A DNA stretch of 47,884 nucleotides, taken from NCBI RefSeq assembly GCF_003614925.1, contig NZ_QYLP01000011.1:50009-97892 (forward strand), in the 5' to 3' direction. This stretch comes from Arthrobacter celericrescens. Lineage in GTDB: Bacteria > Actinomycetota > Actinomycetes > Actinomycetales > Micrococcaceae. Made by a program: the position numbers and the translations under genes. Positions 32,283 through 41,250 of the stretch are shown in pieces; the first letter of the stretch is position 1, and each line of letters starts with the position of its first letter. The notes under the pieces were generated by a model. It had not been told where the DNA came from. It saw only the letters and a program-made list of their open reading frames with translations, and ran no database searches.

Positions 32283-33515
32283 TCAGGCCCCCGCGGTTTC
32301 ACCTGCGGTGGCGGCGTCCCGGCTGTTGACCGCGTCGCGGCTGTTGACGAAAGCCTGCACGCAAGCTTCGACGTCGGCCGGGCTGTGGGCCGCGGACAGC
32401 TGCACGCGGATGCGTGCGGCGCCCTTCGGCACCACCGGGTAGCTGAAGGCCGTGACGAACACGCCGTGTTCGAGCATCTCGGCGGCCACCTTCGCGGCGG
32501 CCACGGCGTCACCGAACATGACCGGGACGATCGCGTGTTCGCCGTCGAGCAGTTCGAAGCCTTCCTCGGCCATCCGGCGTCGGAACAGTGCCGCGTTGTC
32601 GAAGAGCCGCGTGCGCAGCTCGCCGGAGCCCTGGACCAGCTCGAGGGCCTTGAGCGTGGCGGCGACGATGGCCGGGGCCAGGGAGTTGGAGAACAGGTAG
32701 GGGCGGGCCTTCTGGCGCAGCATGGCGATGACCTCCGAGCGGCCGGAGACGTAGCCGCCCGAGGCGCCGCCGAGGGCCTTGCCGAAGGTGCCGGTGTAGA
32801 TGTCCACGCGGTGGCTGACGCCGGCGTGTTCCGGGGTGCCGGCACCAGTGGCGCCCATGAAGCCGACGGCGTGCGAGTCGTCCACCATCACCAGGGCATC
32901 GTGCTTCTCGGCGAGGTCGCAGATTGCCGCCAGCGGTGCCAGATAGCCGTCCATGGAGAAGACGCCGTCCGTGACGATGATCTTGCGGCGGGAACCTTCG
33001 GCCTCCGCCAGCTTGGCTTCGAGGTCGGCCATGTCCTGGTTGGCGTAGCGGAAGCGCTTGGCCTTGCTCAGGCGGATGCCGTCGATGATCGAGGCGTGGT
33101 TCAGCGAGTCCGAGATGATGGCGTCCTCGGGGCCGAAGAGGGATTCGAACACGCCGCCGTTGGCGTCGAAGCAGCTGGAGAACAGGATGGTGTCCTCGGT
33201 GCCGAGGAATTCGGACACCTTCTTCTCCAGCTGCAGGTGCAGGTCCTGGGTGCCGCAGATGAAACGCACCGAGGCCATGCCGAAGCCCCGTTCGTCCATG
33301 GCGGACTTGGCCGCGGCGATGATCTCCGGGTGGTCGGCCAGGCCCAGGTAGTTGTTGGCGCAGAAGTTCAGCACCTGCCGGGACGGCTCGCCCAGCGGGC
33401 CGGCGGCGATGTGGCTGGCCTGCGGGGAATCGATGTGGCGTTCGCTCTTGAAGAGCCCGGCCGCGCGGATCTCGTCCAGTTCGCCCTGCAGCTGGTCCTT
33501 GATCGAGGTGTACAA
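32283..33515 (-). CDS. kbl: Glycine C-acetyltransferase (2-amino-3-ketobutyrate CoA ligase)
   Basis: A PLP-dependent enzyme of 410 residues that splits 2-amino-3-ketobutyrate with CoA into glycine and acetyl-CoA. The PLP lysine is K246 in [46 protein letters not shown] and [11 protein letters not shown] are family marks. Translation starts with TTG at 33515, supported by AAGGAG six bases upstream. The C-terminal tail contains the repeat [12 protein letters not shown], an 18-base tandem duplication at 32314-32349, and extends about ten residues past the usual end. It follows tdh by 51 bases, forming the classical two-step threonine pathway. Confidence 0.94.
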   Translation of the reverse strand: MYTSIKDQLQGELDEIRAAGLFKSERHIDSPQASHIAAGPLGEPSRQVLNFCANNYLGLADHPEIIAAAKSAMDERGFGMASVRFICGTQDLHLQLEKKVSEFLGTEDTILFSSCFDANGGVFESLFGPEDAIISDSLNHASIIDGIRLSKAKRFRYANQDMADLEAKLAEAEGSRRKIIVTDGVFSMDGYLAPLAAICDLAEKHDALVMVDDSHAVGFMGATGAGTPEHAGVSHRVDIYTGTFGKALGGASGGYVSGRSEVIAMLRQKARPYLFSNSLAPAIVAATLKALELVQGSGELRTRLFDNAALFRRRMAEEGFELLDGEHAIVPVMFGDAVAAAKVAAEMLEHGVFVTAFSYPVVPKGAARIRVQLSAAHSPADVEACVQAFVNSRDAVNSRDAATAGETAGA

Positions 33516-33566
33516 ATTGGTCTCCTTAGAGTCCTGTGGGGTTCGGTTCAGGTGCGGTACGGCCGG

Positions 33567-34622
33567 TTACAGTTCGGTCCAGTCGAGGACAACCTTGCCG
33601 CCGGTGCCGGCGCGGGCGATCTCGAAGCCCTTTTCCCAGTCGGCGGCGGACAGCGTGTCCGTGACGACGGCGGAGATGTTGCGGTGCAGCTCGGGGTTGG
33701 AGGAAAGCATGGCGCTCATGGCATACCAGGTCTCGAACATTTCGCGGCCGTAGATGCCCTTGAGCGTGAGCATGTGGGTGACCACCTTGCCCCAGTCGAT
33801 GTCGATCGACTGGCTGGGCAGGCCGAGCATGGCGATGCGTCCGCCGTGGTTCATGTTGTCGATCATCTCAGGCAAGGCCGTGGGATGTCCCGACATTTCC
33901 AGGCCGATATCGAAGCCTTCGCGCATGCCCAGTTCCTTCTGGGCCTCGCTGATGCGCATCTTGGAGACGTCGACGGCGAGGTCCACGCCCATGCTGCGGG
34001 CCAGGGCCAGCCGGGATTCTGAGACGTCGGTGATGGCGATCTTGCGGGCACCGGCGTGGCGGGCGACGGCGATCGCCATCAGGCCGATGGGGCCGGCGCC
34101 GGTGATGAGCACGTCCTCACCCACCAGCGGGAAGCTCAGGGCGGTGTGGACGGCGTTGCCGAAGGGGTCGAAAATGGCGCCGAGTTCCGGAGTGACCGAG
34201 GGGTCCTGGTGCACCCAGACGTTGGTCTCCGGGATTACGACGTACTCGGCGAAGGCGCCGTCGCGCTGCACGCCCACGGACACGGTGTGGATGCACATCT
34301 GGCGGCGGCCGGCGCGGCAGTTGCGGCAGATGCCGCACACCACGTGGCCTTCGCCGGACACCCTGTCGCCGACCTTGACGTCCCGGACGTCCTCGCCGAC
34401 GGCCACCACTTCGCCGTAGAACTCGTGGCCCGCGATGAGCGGGGTTTCGATGATGCTTTGCGCCCACGCGTCCCAGGACTGGATGTGCAGGTCGGTGCCG
34501 CAGATGCCGGTGGTCATCACGCGGATCTTGACGTCGCCGGGGCCGGCCTCGGGTTCGGGCCGGTCGACGAGTTCGAAGCCGGCGTGCGGGCCGGACTTGT
34601 AGAGAGCCTTCATGGCTCCCAT
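33567..34622 (-). CDS. tdh: L-threonine 3-dehydrogenase
   Basis: A zinc-dependent MDR-family dehydrogenase of 351 residues, oxidising L-threonine to 2-amino-3-ketobutyrate with NAD. Catalytic zinc ligands are C41 in GICGTDLH and H66-E67 in AGHEFYGE. The structural zinc cluster is [15 protein letters not shown]. The NAD-binding motif is [15 protein letters not shown] 34622 has GAGGG six bases upstream; the alternative ATG three codons later has its GGGAG too close. It is the first gene of the tdh-kbl-(GH4) unit and diverges from the secreted amidohydrolase gene. Confidence 0.95.
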   Translation of the reverse strand: MGAMKALYKSGPHAGFELVDRPEPEAGPGDVKIRVMTTGICGTDLHIQSWDAWAQSIIETPLIAGHEFYGEVVAVGEDVRDVKVGDRVSGEGHVVCGICRNCRAGRRQMCIHTVSVGVQRDGAFAEYVVIPETNVWVHQDPSVTPELGAIFDPFGNAVHTALSFPLVGEDVLITGAGPIGLMAIAVARHAGARKIAITDVSESRLALARSMGVDLAVDVSKMRISEAQKELGMREGFDIGLEMSGHPTALPEMIDNMNHGGRIAMLGLPSQSIDIDWGKVVTHMLTLKGIYGREMFETWYAMSAMLSSNPELHRNISAVVTDTLSAADWEKGFEIARAGTGGKVVLDWTEL

Positions 34623-34639
34623 TACATGCCCTCAAACGG

Positions 34640-34668
34640 CTTAGAACAAGCTCAAGTATCTCACTCAA
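34640..34668 (-). promoter_or_regulatory. Putative promoter of tdh-kbl
   Basis: On the minus strand TTGAGT and TCTAAG are separated by 17 bases, and the -10 box ends 17 bases before the tdh ATG. The match is moderate. A short leader containing GAGGG would result. Confidence 0.4.
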
Positions 34669-34724
34669 CAGTTTAGCCAGAGCTACACCGTCCGTAATTG
34701 CGGACGCCACGCTTCCGGAAAAGC

Positions 34725-34754
34725 TTGAAACTACTTTGGTATACCAAATATGGT
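34725..34754 (+). promoter_or_regulatory. Putative promoter of the exported amidohydrolase gene
   Basis: TTGAAA (34725-34730) and TATGGT (34749-34754) are separated by 18 bases, about 60 bases upstream of the ATG. The spacer contains the palindrome at 34735-34748. Confidence 0.5.
34735..34748. promoter_or_regulatory. Perfect palindrome TTTGGTATACCAAA, likely GntR-type operator
   Basis: A fully self-complementary 14-mer sits between the -35 and -10 boxes of the amidohydrolase promoter, an ideal place for repression. TGGTATACCA is the type of core bound by FadR-branch GntR regulators. No GntR gene of that branch lies in the window. Confidence 0.6.
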
Positions 34755-34814
34755 GTTGGGTACACCGGTGTCGTCTGTTGTCCCAAGGATGGCGCCTTCC
34801 CCCAAGGAGTAACC

Positions 34815-36152
34815 ATGTGCCTTCATGACCACAGCAATGCGGCCGTCCCGTCCGCCGTTCCCTCGCGCCGCGGAGTCCTCGCCAGCGCCGCGGCCCTGGC
34901 CGGCATTTCCGTGGCAGGCGTCGCCGCCCAGCTCGGCTCGGCTCCGGCAGCGCAGGCCGCCGAGCGTCCGGCCGGCCCCGATTACCACGGCCGTCCCGTG
35001 ACGCCAGGCGCCGTCATCATCGAGGGCGGCACCATCGTGGACCCGCTCACCGGCGATGCGATCGAAGACGGTGTGCTGGTGCTCGACGGCGGCAAGGTCG
35101 CCGCCGTCGGAAGCCGCGACGCCACCCGCAAGGCCGTCGCCGACGTCGCCGGCCGCGCGACCATCCTGAACGCCGCCGGCCGCTGGGTGACGCCGGGCCT
35201 CGTGGACGTCCACGTGCACGCCAACGCCCTGGCCGACACGCGGATCCTGCTGCAGGGCGGCGTGACCAGCATGCGCAGCGGCTCCAGCAGCTTCTACCAG
35301 GACGTCGCCCTCGCGGCGCTGCCCGGATGGGCTCCCGGCGCGTCCCCGCGCGTCCGCCCAGCCGGTCTCTTCATTTCGCCCGAGCAGGGCGACTCGATCC
35401 TGGCTGACCCGGACCTCGCTCCCCTGGCGGCGCTCAAGAACGGCATCACCGACCCGCAGGACCTGGCCTACCTGACCAGGGTCAACCTCGCCCGCGGAGC
35501 CGAAGTCATCAAGACCCGCGCCAACCCGCGTGCCGGGCTCCCGGAACAGGATCCGCGCGAACTGGTCTACGGCGTCGAGCAGCTTTCCGCGGTGGTCAAG
35601 GCCGCCCGCGGCGCCGGCGTCCTGTGCCACGCATACAGCGCCGAAGGCATTGACGGTGCCGTCCGTGCCGGCGTCCGCAGCATCGAGCACGGCGTGTTCC
35701 TTTCGGAGCAGACCATCGCCGAGATGGTCCGCCGCGGCACCTGTTTCACGCCCACCATGGACGCGATCTCCAGCATGGCCCGCTCATCCAACCCGATCCT
35801 CGCCGCCCGCGGCCAGGAGTACACGCCCATCCACAAGGCGGCCGTTCTCGCAGCCCACGAGGCCGGCGTGACGATCGTTGCCGGCACCGACTCCTTCGGC
35901 ACCGACGTCACTCCCCTGGGCGTCGAGGTCCGCCTCCTGAACGAGGCGGGGCTCTCCCCGCTGGAGGCGATGCGTTCGGCGACGACGCACGCGGCCCGCC
36001 TGCTGGGCTGGGAAGGCCGGGCAGGCCGTCTGGTGACCGGCGGCTTCGCGGACGCCGTCGTGGTGGACGCCGACCCGTTGAGCGACGGAACCGCGCTGGA
36101 GAAGGTGCGTGCCGTCGTCGCGCAGGGCGTCGTGGTGCGCAACGAGCTCTAG
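34815..36152 (+). CDS. Tat-exported amidohydrolase
   Basis: A 445-residue metal-dependent amidohydrolase with an N-terminal export signal. The twin arginines R18-R19 in SRRGVLAS are followed by a hydrophobic stretch and an APAAQA-type cleavage site near residue 48. The mature part has the pre-barrel beta sandwich, the HxH metal pair H133/H135 in DVHVHAN, a candidate carboxylated lysine in EVIKTRAN, histidines in LCHAYSAEG and IEHGVF, and an Asp in AGTDSFG. The pattern is closest to prolidase- or imidazolonepropionase-like members; the substrate is unknown. AAGGAG five bases before ATG 34815 fixes the start. A 63-base palindrome begins at the stop codon. Confidence 0.88.
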   Translation: MCLHDHSNAAVPSAVPSRRGVLASAAALAGISVAGVAAQLGSAPAAQAAERPAGPDYHGRPVTPGAVIIEGGTIVDPLTGDAIEDGVLVLDGGKVAAVGSRDATRKAVADVAGRATILNAAGRWVTPGLVDVHVHANALADTRILLQGGVTSMRSGSSSFYQDVALAALPGWAPGASPRVRPAGLFISPEQGDSILADPDLAPLAALKNGITDPQDLAYLTRVNLARGAEVIKTRANPRAGLPEQDPRELVYGVEQLSAVVKAARGAGVLCHAYSAEGIDGAVRAGVRSIEHGVFLSEQTIAEMVRRGTCFTPTMDAISSMARSSNPILAARGQEYTPIHKAAVLAAHEAGVTIVAGTDSFGTDVTPLGVEVRLLNEAGLSPLEAMRSATTHAARLLGWEGRAGRLVTGGFADAVVVDADPLSDGTALEKVRAVVAQGVVVRNEL

Positions 36153-36214
36153 CGCGAACGTACACTTGCGGCCCCGGAAACGCTGATTTCGGGGCCGCAG
36201 CTGTACGTTCGCGC
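36152..36214. terminator. Long palindrome, family B copy 2, after the amidohydrolase gene
   Basis: Arms 36152-36176 and 36190-36214 match at 23 of 25 positions around a 13-base loop. The left arm starts at the last base of the stop codon. The core ACTTGCGGCCCC resembles the ACTTACGGCCC of 27857-27919. It probably ends the amidohydrolase transcript before the LysR gene. Confidence 0.7.
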
Positions 36215-36269
36215 ACGTGGTGATTCAGTGCCTGCTTCATCGAGTTGGCGCACACTTTAGGATTGACTT

Positions 36270-37232
36270 ATGGATGTCCGCCAGCTTCAGGTCTTGCGTG
36301 AACTCGGTGAACTCGGCAGCGTGAAGGCCGTGGCCGAGGCCATGATGGTCACGCCCTCCGCCGTCTCCCAGCAGCTCACCCTCCTCCAGCGCAGCGCCGG
36401 GGTCCCGCTCACCCGCAAGGAGGGCCGGAACCTGGTGCTCACCGATGCCGGCCAGGTCCTCGCCGACGCGGGCGGCGCCGTCATCCGTGCCATGGCCGAC
36501 GCACACGCGGCGATCGGCGGCTACCACGACGACCCCGCGGGCACCGTGTCCGTCAGTGCCTTCCACAGCGCCGGGCAGGCGATTTTCGGGCGCCTGGCCG
36601 GCCGGCTCGCCGCCACGGAAACGGACGACGGCGGCACCGACCCAAGCGGTCCTGGCACCAGCGGCGTCCCGCGCCTGCGCCTGGCCGACGAGGACGTCCC
36701 GCAGCAGGGATTCCCGGCCCTGACGGCACGCTACGACATCGTGCTGGCGCACCGGATGGCGCACAGCGAGGACTGGCCCACGGACCGGATCCTGGTTCTG
36801 CCGCTCGCGGAGGAACCTTTCGACGTGGCCCTTCCCGCCGGGCACCCGCTGGCGGCCAAGGCGTCCCTGACGCCGTCCGACGTCGCCGGCGAAAGCTGGG
36901 TTTCCAGCCGCCCCGGCTACTCCCCCGCGGATGTGCTGGCCGCAGTCGCCGCGGTGGCGAGCCGGGCACCGCACATCGCACACCGCGTGAACGACTACGC
37001 CACGGTGGCTGCCGTGGTGGCCGGCAGCGGCGTGCTGGGCTTGCTGCCCCGGCACACCGCCGCCGCCGCGGCCCTCTCGCAGGGCGTGGTCCTCAGGCCG
37101 CTCGAGGGGATCGCCACCCGGCGCCGCATCGACATGCTGATCCGGCCCGAGAACGCCCGGCGCCAGGCCGTCCAGCGGGTTGCTCAGCTGCTGCGGGAGG
37201 TTGTGGACGAACTGGTATCCGCCCCCGGATAA
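36270..37232 (+). CDS. LysR family transcriptional regulator
   Basis: A 320-residue LysR regulator. The winged helix-turn-helix spans residues 1-60: VRQLQVLRELGELGSVKAVAEAM, recognition helix TPSAVSQQLTLLQ, then LTDAGQVLAD. The effector domain covers about residues 90-300, with VSVSAFHSAGQ and RYDIVLAHRM. A Gly/Asp/Ser-rich loop at about 115-130 interrupts the first subdomain. The target is not evident; the preceding amidohydrolase gene is on the same strand, and LysR regulators usually control a divergent neighbour, which is absent here. It ends tail to tail with the Gfo/Idh/MocA gene, seven bases apart. Confidence 0.9.
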   Translation: MDVRQLQVLRELGELGSVKAVAEAMMVTPSAVSQQLTLLQRSAGVPLTRKEGRNLVLTDAGQVLADAGGAVIRAMADAHAAIGGYHDDPAGTVSVSAFHSAGQAIFGRLAGRLAATETDDGGTDPSGPGTSGVPRLRLADEDVPQQGFPALTARYDIVLAHRMAHSEDWPTDRILVLPLAEEPFDVALPAGHPLAAKASLTPSDVAGESWVSSRPGYSPADVLAAVAAVASRAPHIAHRVNDYATVAAVVAGSGVLGLLPRHTAAAAALSQGVVLRPLEGIATRRRIDMLIRPENARRQAVQRVAQLLREVVDELVSAPG

Positions 37233-37239
37233 GCGCAGC

Positions 37240-38430
37240 TCAACTGCTGGGCACGGATGCCGGCTGGCCGCTTTCGAAGTACGCCACCAGCCCGGCCGGG
37301 AGCGCCGGCACTTCCCGGGCACCGCCGTCGGACCGCAACGACTCGGCGGCCAGCACGCCGGCGGCCACCGCCTGCCGGGCGGCGACGGGCGAGGTCTGCG
37401 TCGGACCGCCGTCGGACGCGAAGCGCAGGAACTCGGCGATCAGGCGCGGGTCCGCCCCGCCATGCCCGCCTTCGCCGTCCTGGATGGTGAAGGTTTCGTC
37501 CGGCTCCGCATATCCCGGGGTGCGCTTGGTCCAGAGGCCGATCCGCTCCCCCGGCCCGTCGCCGAAGTTCTCGATCCGGCCCTTGGTGCCGATCACCGTG
37601 TAGTTGCGCCAGTAGTCCGGAGTGAAGTGGCACTGCTGGTAGGAGGCCAGCACGTCATTGTCCAGCACCATGTTCATCATGGAGATGTCCTCGACGTCGA
37701 TCCGCTCGGCCAGCCCATGCTGCTCGGTGGGCGGCCAGTTCTCCAGCGAGAACCACTCGCCCATGCGCTTGGTGCTGTTGTCGCTGCGGTCCGTCACCTT
37801 GCCGTACACCGCGAGCTCGCCGACGGCGGACACGCGCCTGGCGTAGCCGCCGGCCAGCCAGTGGATGACGTCGATGTCGTGCGCGCCTTTCTGGAGCAGC
37901 AGCGAGGTGACGTTCTTCCGTTCGGAGTGCCAGTCCTTGAAGTAGTAGTCCCCGCCGTGGCCCACGAAGTGCCGGCACCACACCGCCTTGACCTCGCCGA
38001 TCCGGCCCTGTTCGATCAGCTCGCGCATCTGGACCACCACGGGCATGTGGCGCATGTTGTGGCCCACGTAGAGGCGGGTGCCGCTTTCGTAGGCGGCCTG
38101 CAGGATCGAGTCGGCGGCCTCGATGGTGATGTCCAGCGGCTTTTCGCAGAAGGTGGGAATGCCCGCCTTGAGCGTGCGGACGGCGACGGCGGCGTGCTGG
38201 TTGTCCGGGGTCAGCACCAGGACCGCGTCGATACCGCTGTCGATCAGTTCCTGAAGCTCACCGGTCACCCTTGCGGTAGGGATGCGCGCCGCGGCATCGG
38301 CCCGGCCGCGTTCACTGGTGTCGCAGACGATGGTCACCTCCGATCCCTGCCCCGGCTTGTGCGCGTGGCGCCACAGCCCTGCGCGCAGGCCGAAGCCCAC
38401 CACGCCGATCTTCAAGTCTTCGCTTCCCAT
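37240..38430 (-). CDS. Gfo/Idh/MocA family oxidoreductase
   Basis: A 396-residue NAD(P)-dependent sugar or polyol dehydrogenase family protein. The Rossmann N-terminus is IGVVGFGLRAGLWRHA (about residues 7-22). The conserved EKPLDIT carries the catalytic-site lysine. WHSERKNVTSLLLQKGAHDIDVIHW includes the GxHxxD motif, with the histidine and aspartate used in hydride transfer. The C-terminal domain is about residues 130-390. Its substrate is likely a product of the sugar imported by the ABC system upstream in the same operon. It is the last gene of that operon, 24 bases after the LacI gene. Confidence 0.9.
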   Translation of the reverse strand: MGSEDLKIGVVGFGLRAGLWRHAHKPGQGSEVTIVCDTSERGRADAAARIPTARVTGELQELIDSGIDAVLVLTPDNQHAAVAVRTLKAGIPTFCEKPLDITIEAADSILQAAYESGTRLYVGHNMRHMPVVVQMRELIEQGRIGEVKAVWCRHFVGHGGDYYFKDWHSERKNVTSLLLQKGAHDIDVIHWLAGGYARRVSAVGELAVYGKVTDRSDNSTKRMGEWFSLENWPPTEQHGLAERIDVEDISMMNMVLDNDVLASYQQCHFTPDYWRNYTVIGTKGRIENFGDGPGERIGLWTKRTPGYAEPDETFTIQDGEGGHGGADPRLIAEFLRFASDGGPTQTSPVAARQAVAAGVLAAESLRSDGGAREVPALPAGLVAYFESGQPASVPSS

Positions 38431-38454
38431 GTGTTTTCGTGCTTCTTTCTGTTC

Positions 38455-39495
38455 TCAGTAAAGTCTGTTGGCCGCACTGCGGTGCGGGGCCGATTCCCTG
38501 ACGAAGAGCTGCCAGGGGAAGTCCAGTACTTCCGGGACTTGTGTGCCGCCGTCGACGGCCCGCTTCAGCAGGAGCCGGGCCACCCGCTCGAAGAAGTCCA
38601 CCGGACCCACGGTGCTCAGGGAGGGCGACATCCGCTCGCCTTCGATGGCGTTGCCGACGCCGATGATGTCCACGTCGCGGCCGACGGTCAGCCCGAGTCG
38701 TTGCGCGGCGTTGATGGCGCTGACGGCGGCGTAATCCGTGGTGGCATACAAGGCGGAGGGCCGGTCGTCGCGGCCGAGCAGGCGCATGGTGGCCGCGTAG
38801 GCTCCCGCGGTGGTGCCGTCGAAGGCGCCCACGTAGTCCTCGTTGAGGCCGATCCCCGCCGCGGCGAGCGCGGAGGTGTACGCCTCATAGCGTTGCCCGG
38901 CAGGGGGCCGCCCCTCGCGGGACGGCACCAGGCAGCCCACCTTGCGGTGGCCCGCCAGCAGGTGCTCCACCGCGAGGGTGCAGCCGGGGCCGGCGACGGA
39001 GCGAATGACGTCGAACCCGGCGGCCTCGAGCTGCTCGTCGAACACCACCAGGGTGGTGCCGCGGGCGGCAAGCCCTTCCAGGGGTTTTTGCTGCTCCGGG
39101 GTGACGGCGTCAACGAACACGGCATCGGCGTCGTGGCTTTGGAGCACCTTGACCCAGTCCGCGTCGCCGAGGATCAGCGGCGTGATCCCCAGCGGCGCGG
39201 CCGCCTTCTGCACGGCCTCGATCACGGACAGGGACCAGGGGTCCGACAGCATGGTCAGGGACAGGATCACGGTGTTGGTCCGCCCGGTCCGGATGGCCCG
39301 CGCTGCCTGGTTGGGCCGGTAGCCCAGCCGCTCGGCCGCGGCGCGCACCCGCTCCACGGTGATGTCCGAGACGCCGGGCCCGCCTTCGCCGCGCCGGCCG
39401 GACATCACATAGGACACCGTCGCCGTCGAAACGCCTGCTTCGGCCGCGACCATGCGGATGGTCGGGCGGATTCCGCTGCCTGCTGTCCTGCCCAT
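38455..39495 (-). CDS. LacI family transcriptional regulator
   Basis: A 346-residue LacI/GalR-type repressor. The helix-turn-helix is at about residues 11-32 (IRMVAAEAGVSTATVSYVMSG), followed by the hinge helix RVRAAAERLGYRPNQAARAIRTG. A periplasmic-binding-protein-like sensor domain follows (about 64-335). It lies inside the ABC/oxidoreductase operon. The candidate operator at 43360-43373 stands directly downstream of the operon -10 box. The sugar that releases it is unknown. Confidence 0.92.
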   Translation of the reverse strand: MGRTAGSGIRPTIRMVAAEAGVSTATVSYVMSGRRGEGGPGVSDITVERVRAAAERLGYRPNQAARAIRTGRTNTVILSLTMLSDPWSLSVIEAVQKAAAPLGITPLILGDADWVKVLQSHDADAVFVDAVTPEQQKPLEGLAARGTTLVVFDEQLEAAGFDVIRSVAGPGCTLAVEHLLAGHRKVGCLVPSREGRPPAGQRYEAYTSALAAAGIGLNEDYVGAFDGTTAGAYAATMRLLGRDDRPSALYATTDYAAVSAINAAQRLGLTVGRDVDIIGVGNAIEGERMSPSLSTVGPVDFFERVARLLLKRAVDGGTQVPEVLDFPWQLFVRESAPHRSAANRLY

Positions 39496-39546
39496 GTGCT
39501 CCCCCTTCTGCTGTGTTAGAGCCCCAGTTTGCCGTGTCGTGGCCGG

Positions 39547-41208
39547 CTAGGCGCGGAAGACCGGGACGTCGGACGGCAGTGCCGCCTGGTACTCGTCGCG
39601 GATCTTGTCGCCGCCTCCGGACTTCCAGCGCTTGACGGCGGCGTCCAGTTCGGACATCTTGGCCCGGCCGGTGATGATGTCCACCACCTTGTCCCGCAGC
39701 TGCTTGGTGATCTTGGCGCCCACCTTGGAGTTGGTGTCCGAGTAGGTGCCGTTGGTGGGATTGCGCCAGGCGAGTTCGAGGAGCTTCTTCTGCTGCTCGT
39801 TGACGTACCTGGTGTCGTCGTCGAAGCCGGGGTTGAAGACCACGTTTTCCGGGCTGGACATGATGTTCAGCGCGGAAACCAGGCCCGGCAGGTTGCTGGT
39901 GCCGGATTCGGTGAGCTGCGGGTTGCCCTGCCCGTCAAGGGAGTAGTCCTTGCCGGCCTCGCCGAAGTTCTTTTGCATGTACTCCACGGTGCCGAACGGT
40001 GCCGAGAGGTAGTTGATGAGGGCCAGCAGTTCGCGGATTTTGCCCTCGTCCGCCTTCTTGAACGGGGTGAAGCCGACCGTGCCGTAGCCCATGTCGTAGG
40101 TGGGCCTGACCTTGCCGTCCGCGCTGAACGGAATGAGGAGGTCGAACGCCTGGTCCTTGTTGAAGCCGCGGTAGGCCTTGATATCGTGCGGACCCACCAG
40201 CACCTGCCCGGCTACGCTGCCGTTGGCCACGCGGCTGCGGATGTCCGGGACGTTCGTGTCCGGGTAGAAGACCCCGGCCGCGAACAGCTTGGCCGTGAAC
40301 TCGACGCCGGCCGCGTACTCCGGGGTTTCGAACAGGTGGGTCAGGGAGCGGTCCTTGTTGACGGCCCAGGAGTTGGGCGCGCCGAACCACTCGGTGACCA
40401 TATGCAGCACGTTCACATAGGCCGGTTCCAGGGCGTACTTGCGCTCCGCGGGCCGGGTCAGCTCCTTGGCCTTGTCCAGGAACTCGTCCGCCGAGGAGGC
40501 GTTCAGGCCGCCCACCTTCTCCCAGACGTCGCGGCGGCCGGACATGACCTGTCCGAACGGCGTGCTCGGGATGGGGGCGCCCCAGATCTTGCCGTTGACG
40601 ACGGCGGTCTTCCAGGAGTCCGGCTTCAGTGCGGCCAGGTTGGGGTACTCGAGGACGGCGTCACCGGAGAGGTACTTGGTGAGGTCCTGGAACTTCGCCT
40701 CCAGCATGGGGCCGACGTTGGGGATGCCCTGGTTCGGCGGGACCCACATCATGTCCGGCAGGTCGTCGCTGGCCAGGACCGTGGCGAACTTGGCCGGGTA
40801 GCCGTCGCCGATGTCCTCGGCGATCTGCAGTTCCAGTTCGCCGCCGAGCTTGGCGTTGAGCCGCTGCCAGAAGGGGTTGTCCTTCATGCCAGGGCTCATG
40901 GTTTCGAAGGTTTCGGTCAGGCCAGTTACCTTGCCCTTGAGCGGGGCCTCCTTCACCGAGGTGACGCCTTCGGGCAGCTTGAAGAACGCTGCCTGCAGGC
41001 CCTTGGAGTTGCCCGGGAGGTCGGCGGTGACCCCGGTGAACTCCTTGTAGGTGGGGAGCTTGACCCCGGCGGACGCGGCAGCTCCGCCGTTTCCGCCGGC
41101 GGTACCGCCGCCACCGCAGGCGGCAAGGCCCGCCGTCGTGACCGCCAGGCCGGCCAGGCCGAGGAAGCCCCGGCGGCTGAAGCCCGTGTTAAGGGTTGGT
41201 GCACTCAT
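39547..41208 (-). CDS. ABC transporter extracellular solute-binding lipoprotein (LplA/YtcQ type)
   Basis: A large 553-residue binding protein for a carbohydrate ABC importer. The signal combines a twin-arginine motif (R12-R13 in FSRRGFLGLAG) with a lipobox LAAC at C31, so the protein is probably folded before Tat export and then lipidated. A Gly/Ala-rich linker precedes the two-lobed domain. Its size and DDLPDMMWVPPNQ and YDMGYGTVGFTPF segments resemble LplA-type proteins that bind oligosaccharides. It comes after the two permease genes (42 bases) and before the LacI gene (51 bases). The ATPase is not encoded here and is presumably shared (MsiK-like). Confidence 0.9.
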   Translation of the reverse strand: MSAPTLNTGFSRRGFLGLAGLAVTTAGLAACGGGGTAGGNGGAAASAGVKLPTYKEFTGVTADLPGNSKGLQAAFFKLPEGVTSVKEAPLKGKVTGLTETFETMSPGMKDNPFWQRLNAKLGGELELQIAEDIGDGYPAKFATVLASDDLPDMMWVPPNQGIPNVGPMLEAKFQDLTKYLSGDAVLEYPNLAALKPDSWKTAVVNGKIWGAPIPSTPFGQVMSGRRDVWEKVGGLNASSADEFLDKAKELTRPAERKYALEPAYVNVLHMVTEWFGAPNSWAVNKDRSLTHLFETPEYAAGVEFTAKLFAAGVFYPDTNVPDIRSRVANGSVAGQVLVGPHDIKAYRGFNKDQAFDLLIPFSADGKVRPTYDMGYGTVGFTPFKKADEGKIRELLALINYLSAPFGTVEYMQKNFGEAGKDYSLDGQGNPQLTESGTSNLPGLVSALNIMSSPENVVFNPGFDDDTRYVNEQQKKLLELAWRNPTNGTYSDTNSKVGAKITKQLRDKVVDIITGRAKMSELDAAVKRWKSGGGDKIRDEYQAALPSDVPVFRA

Positions 41209-41250
41209 GTGTTCATGCCTTTCAACTGGGTATGGACAGCTCGGAAAAAC

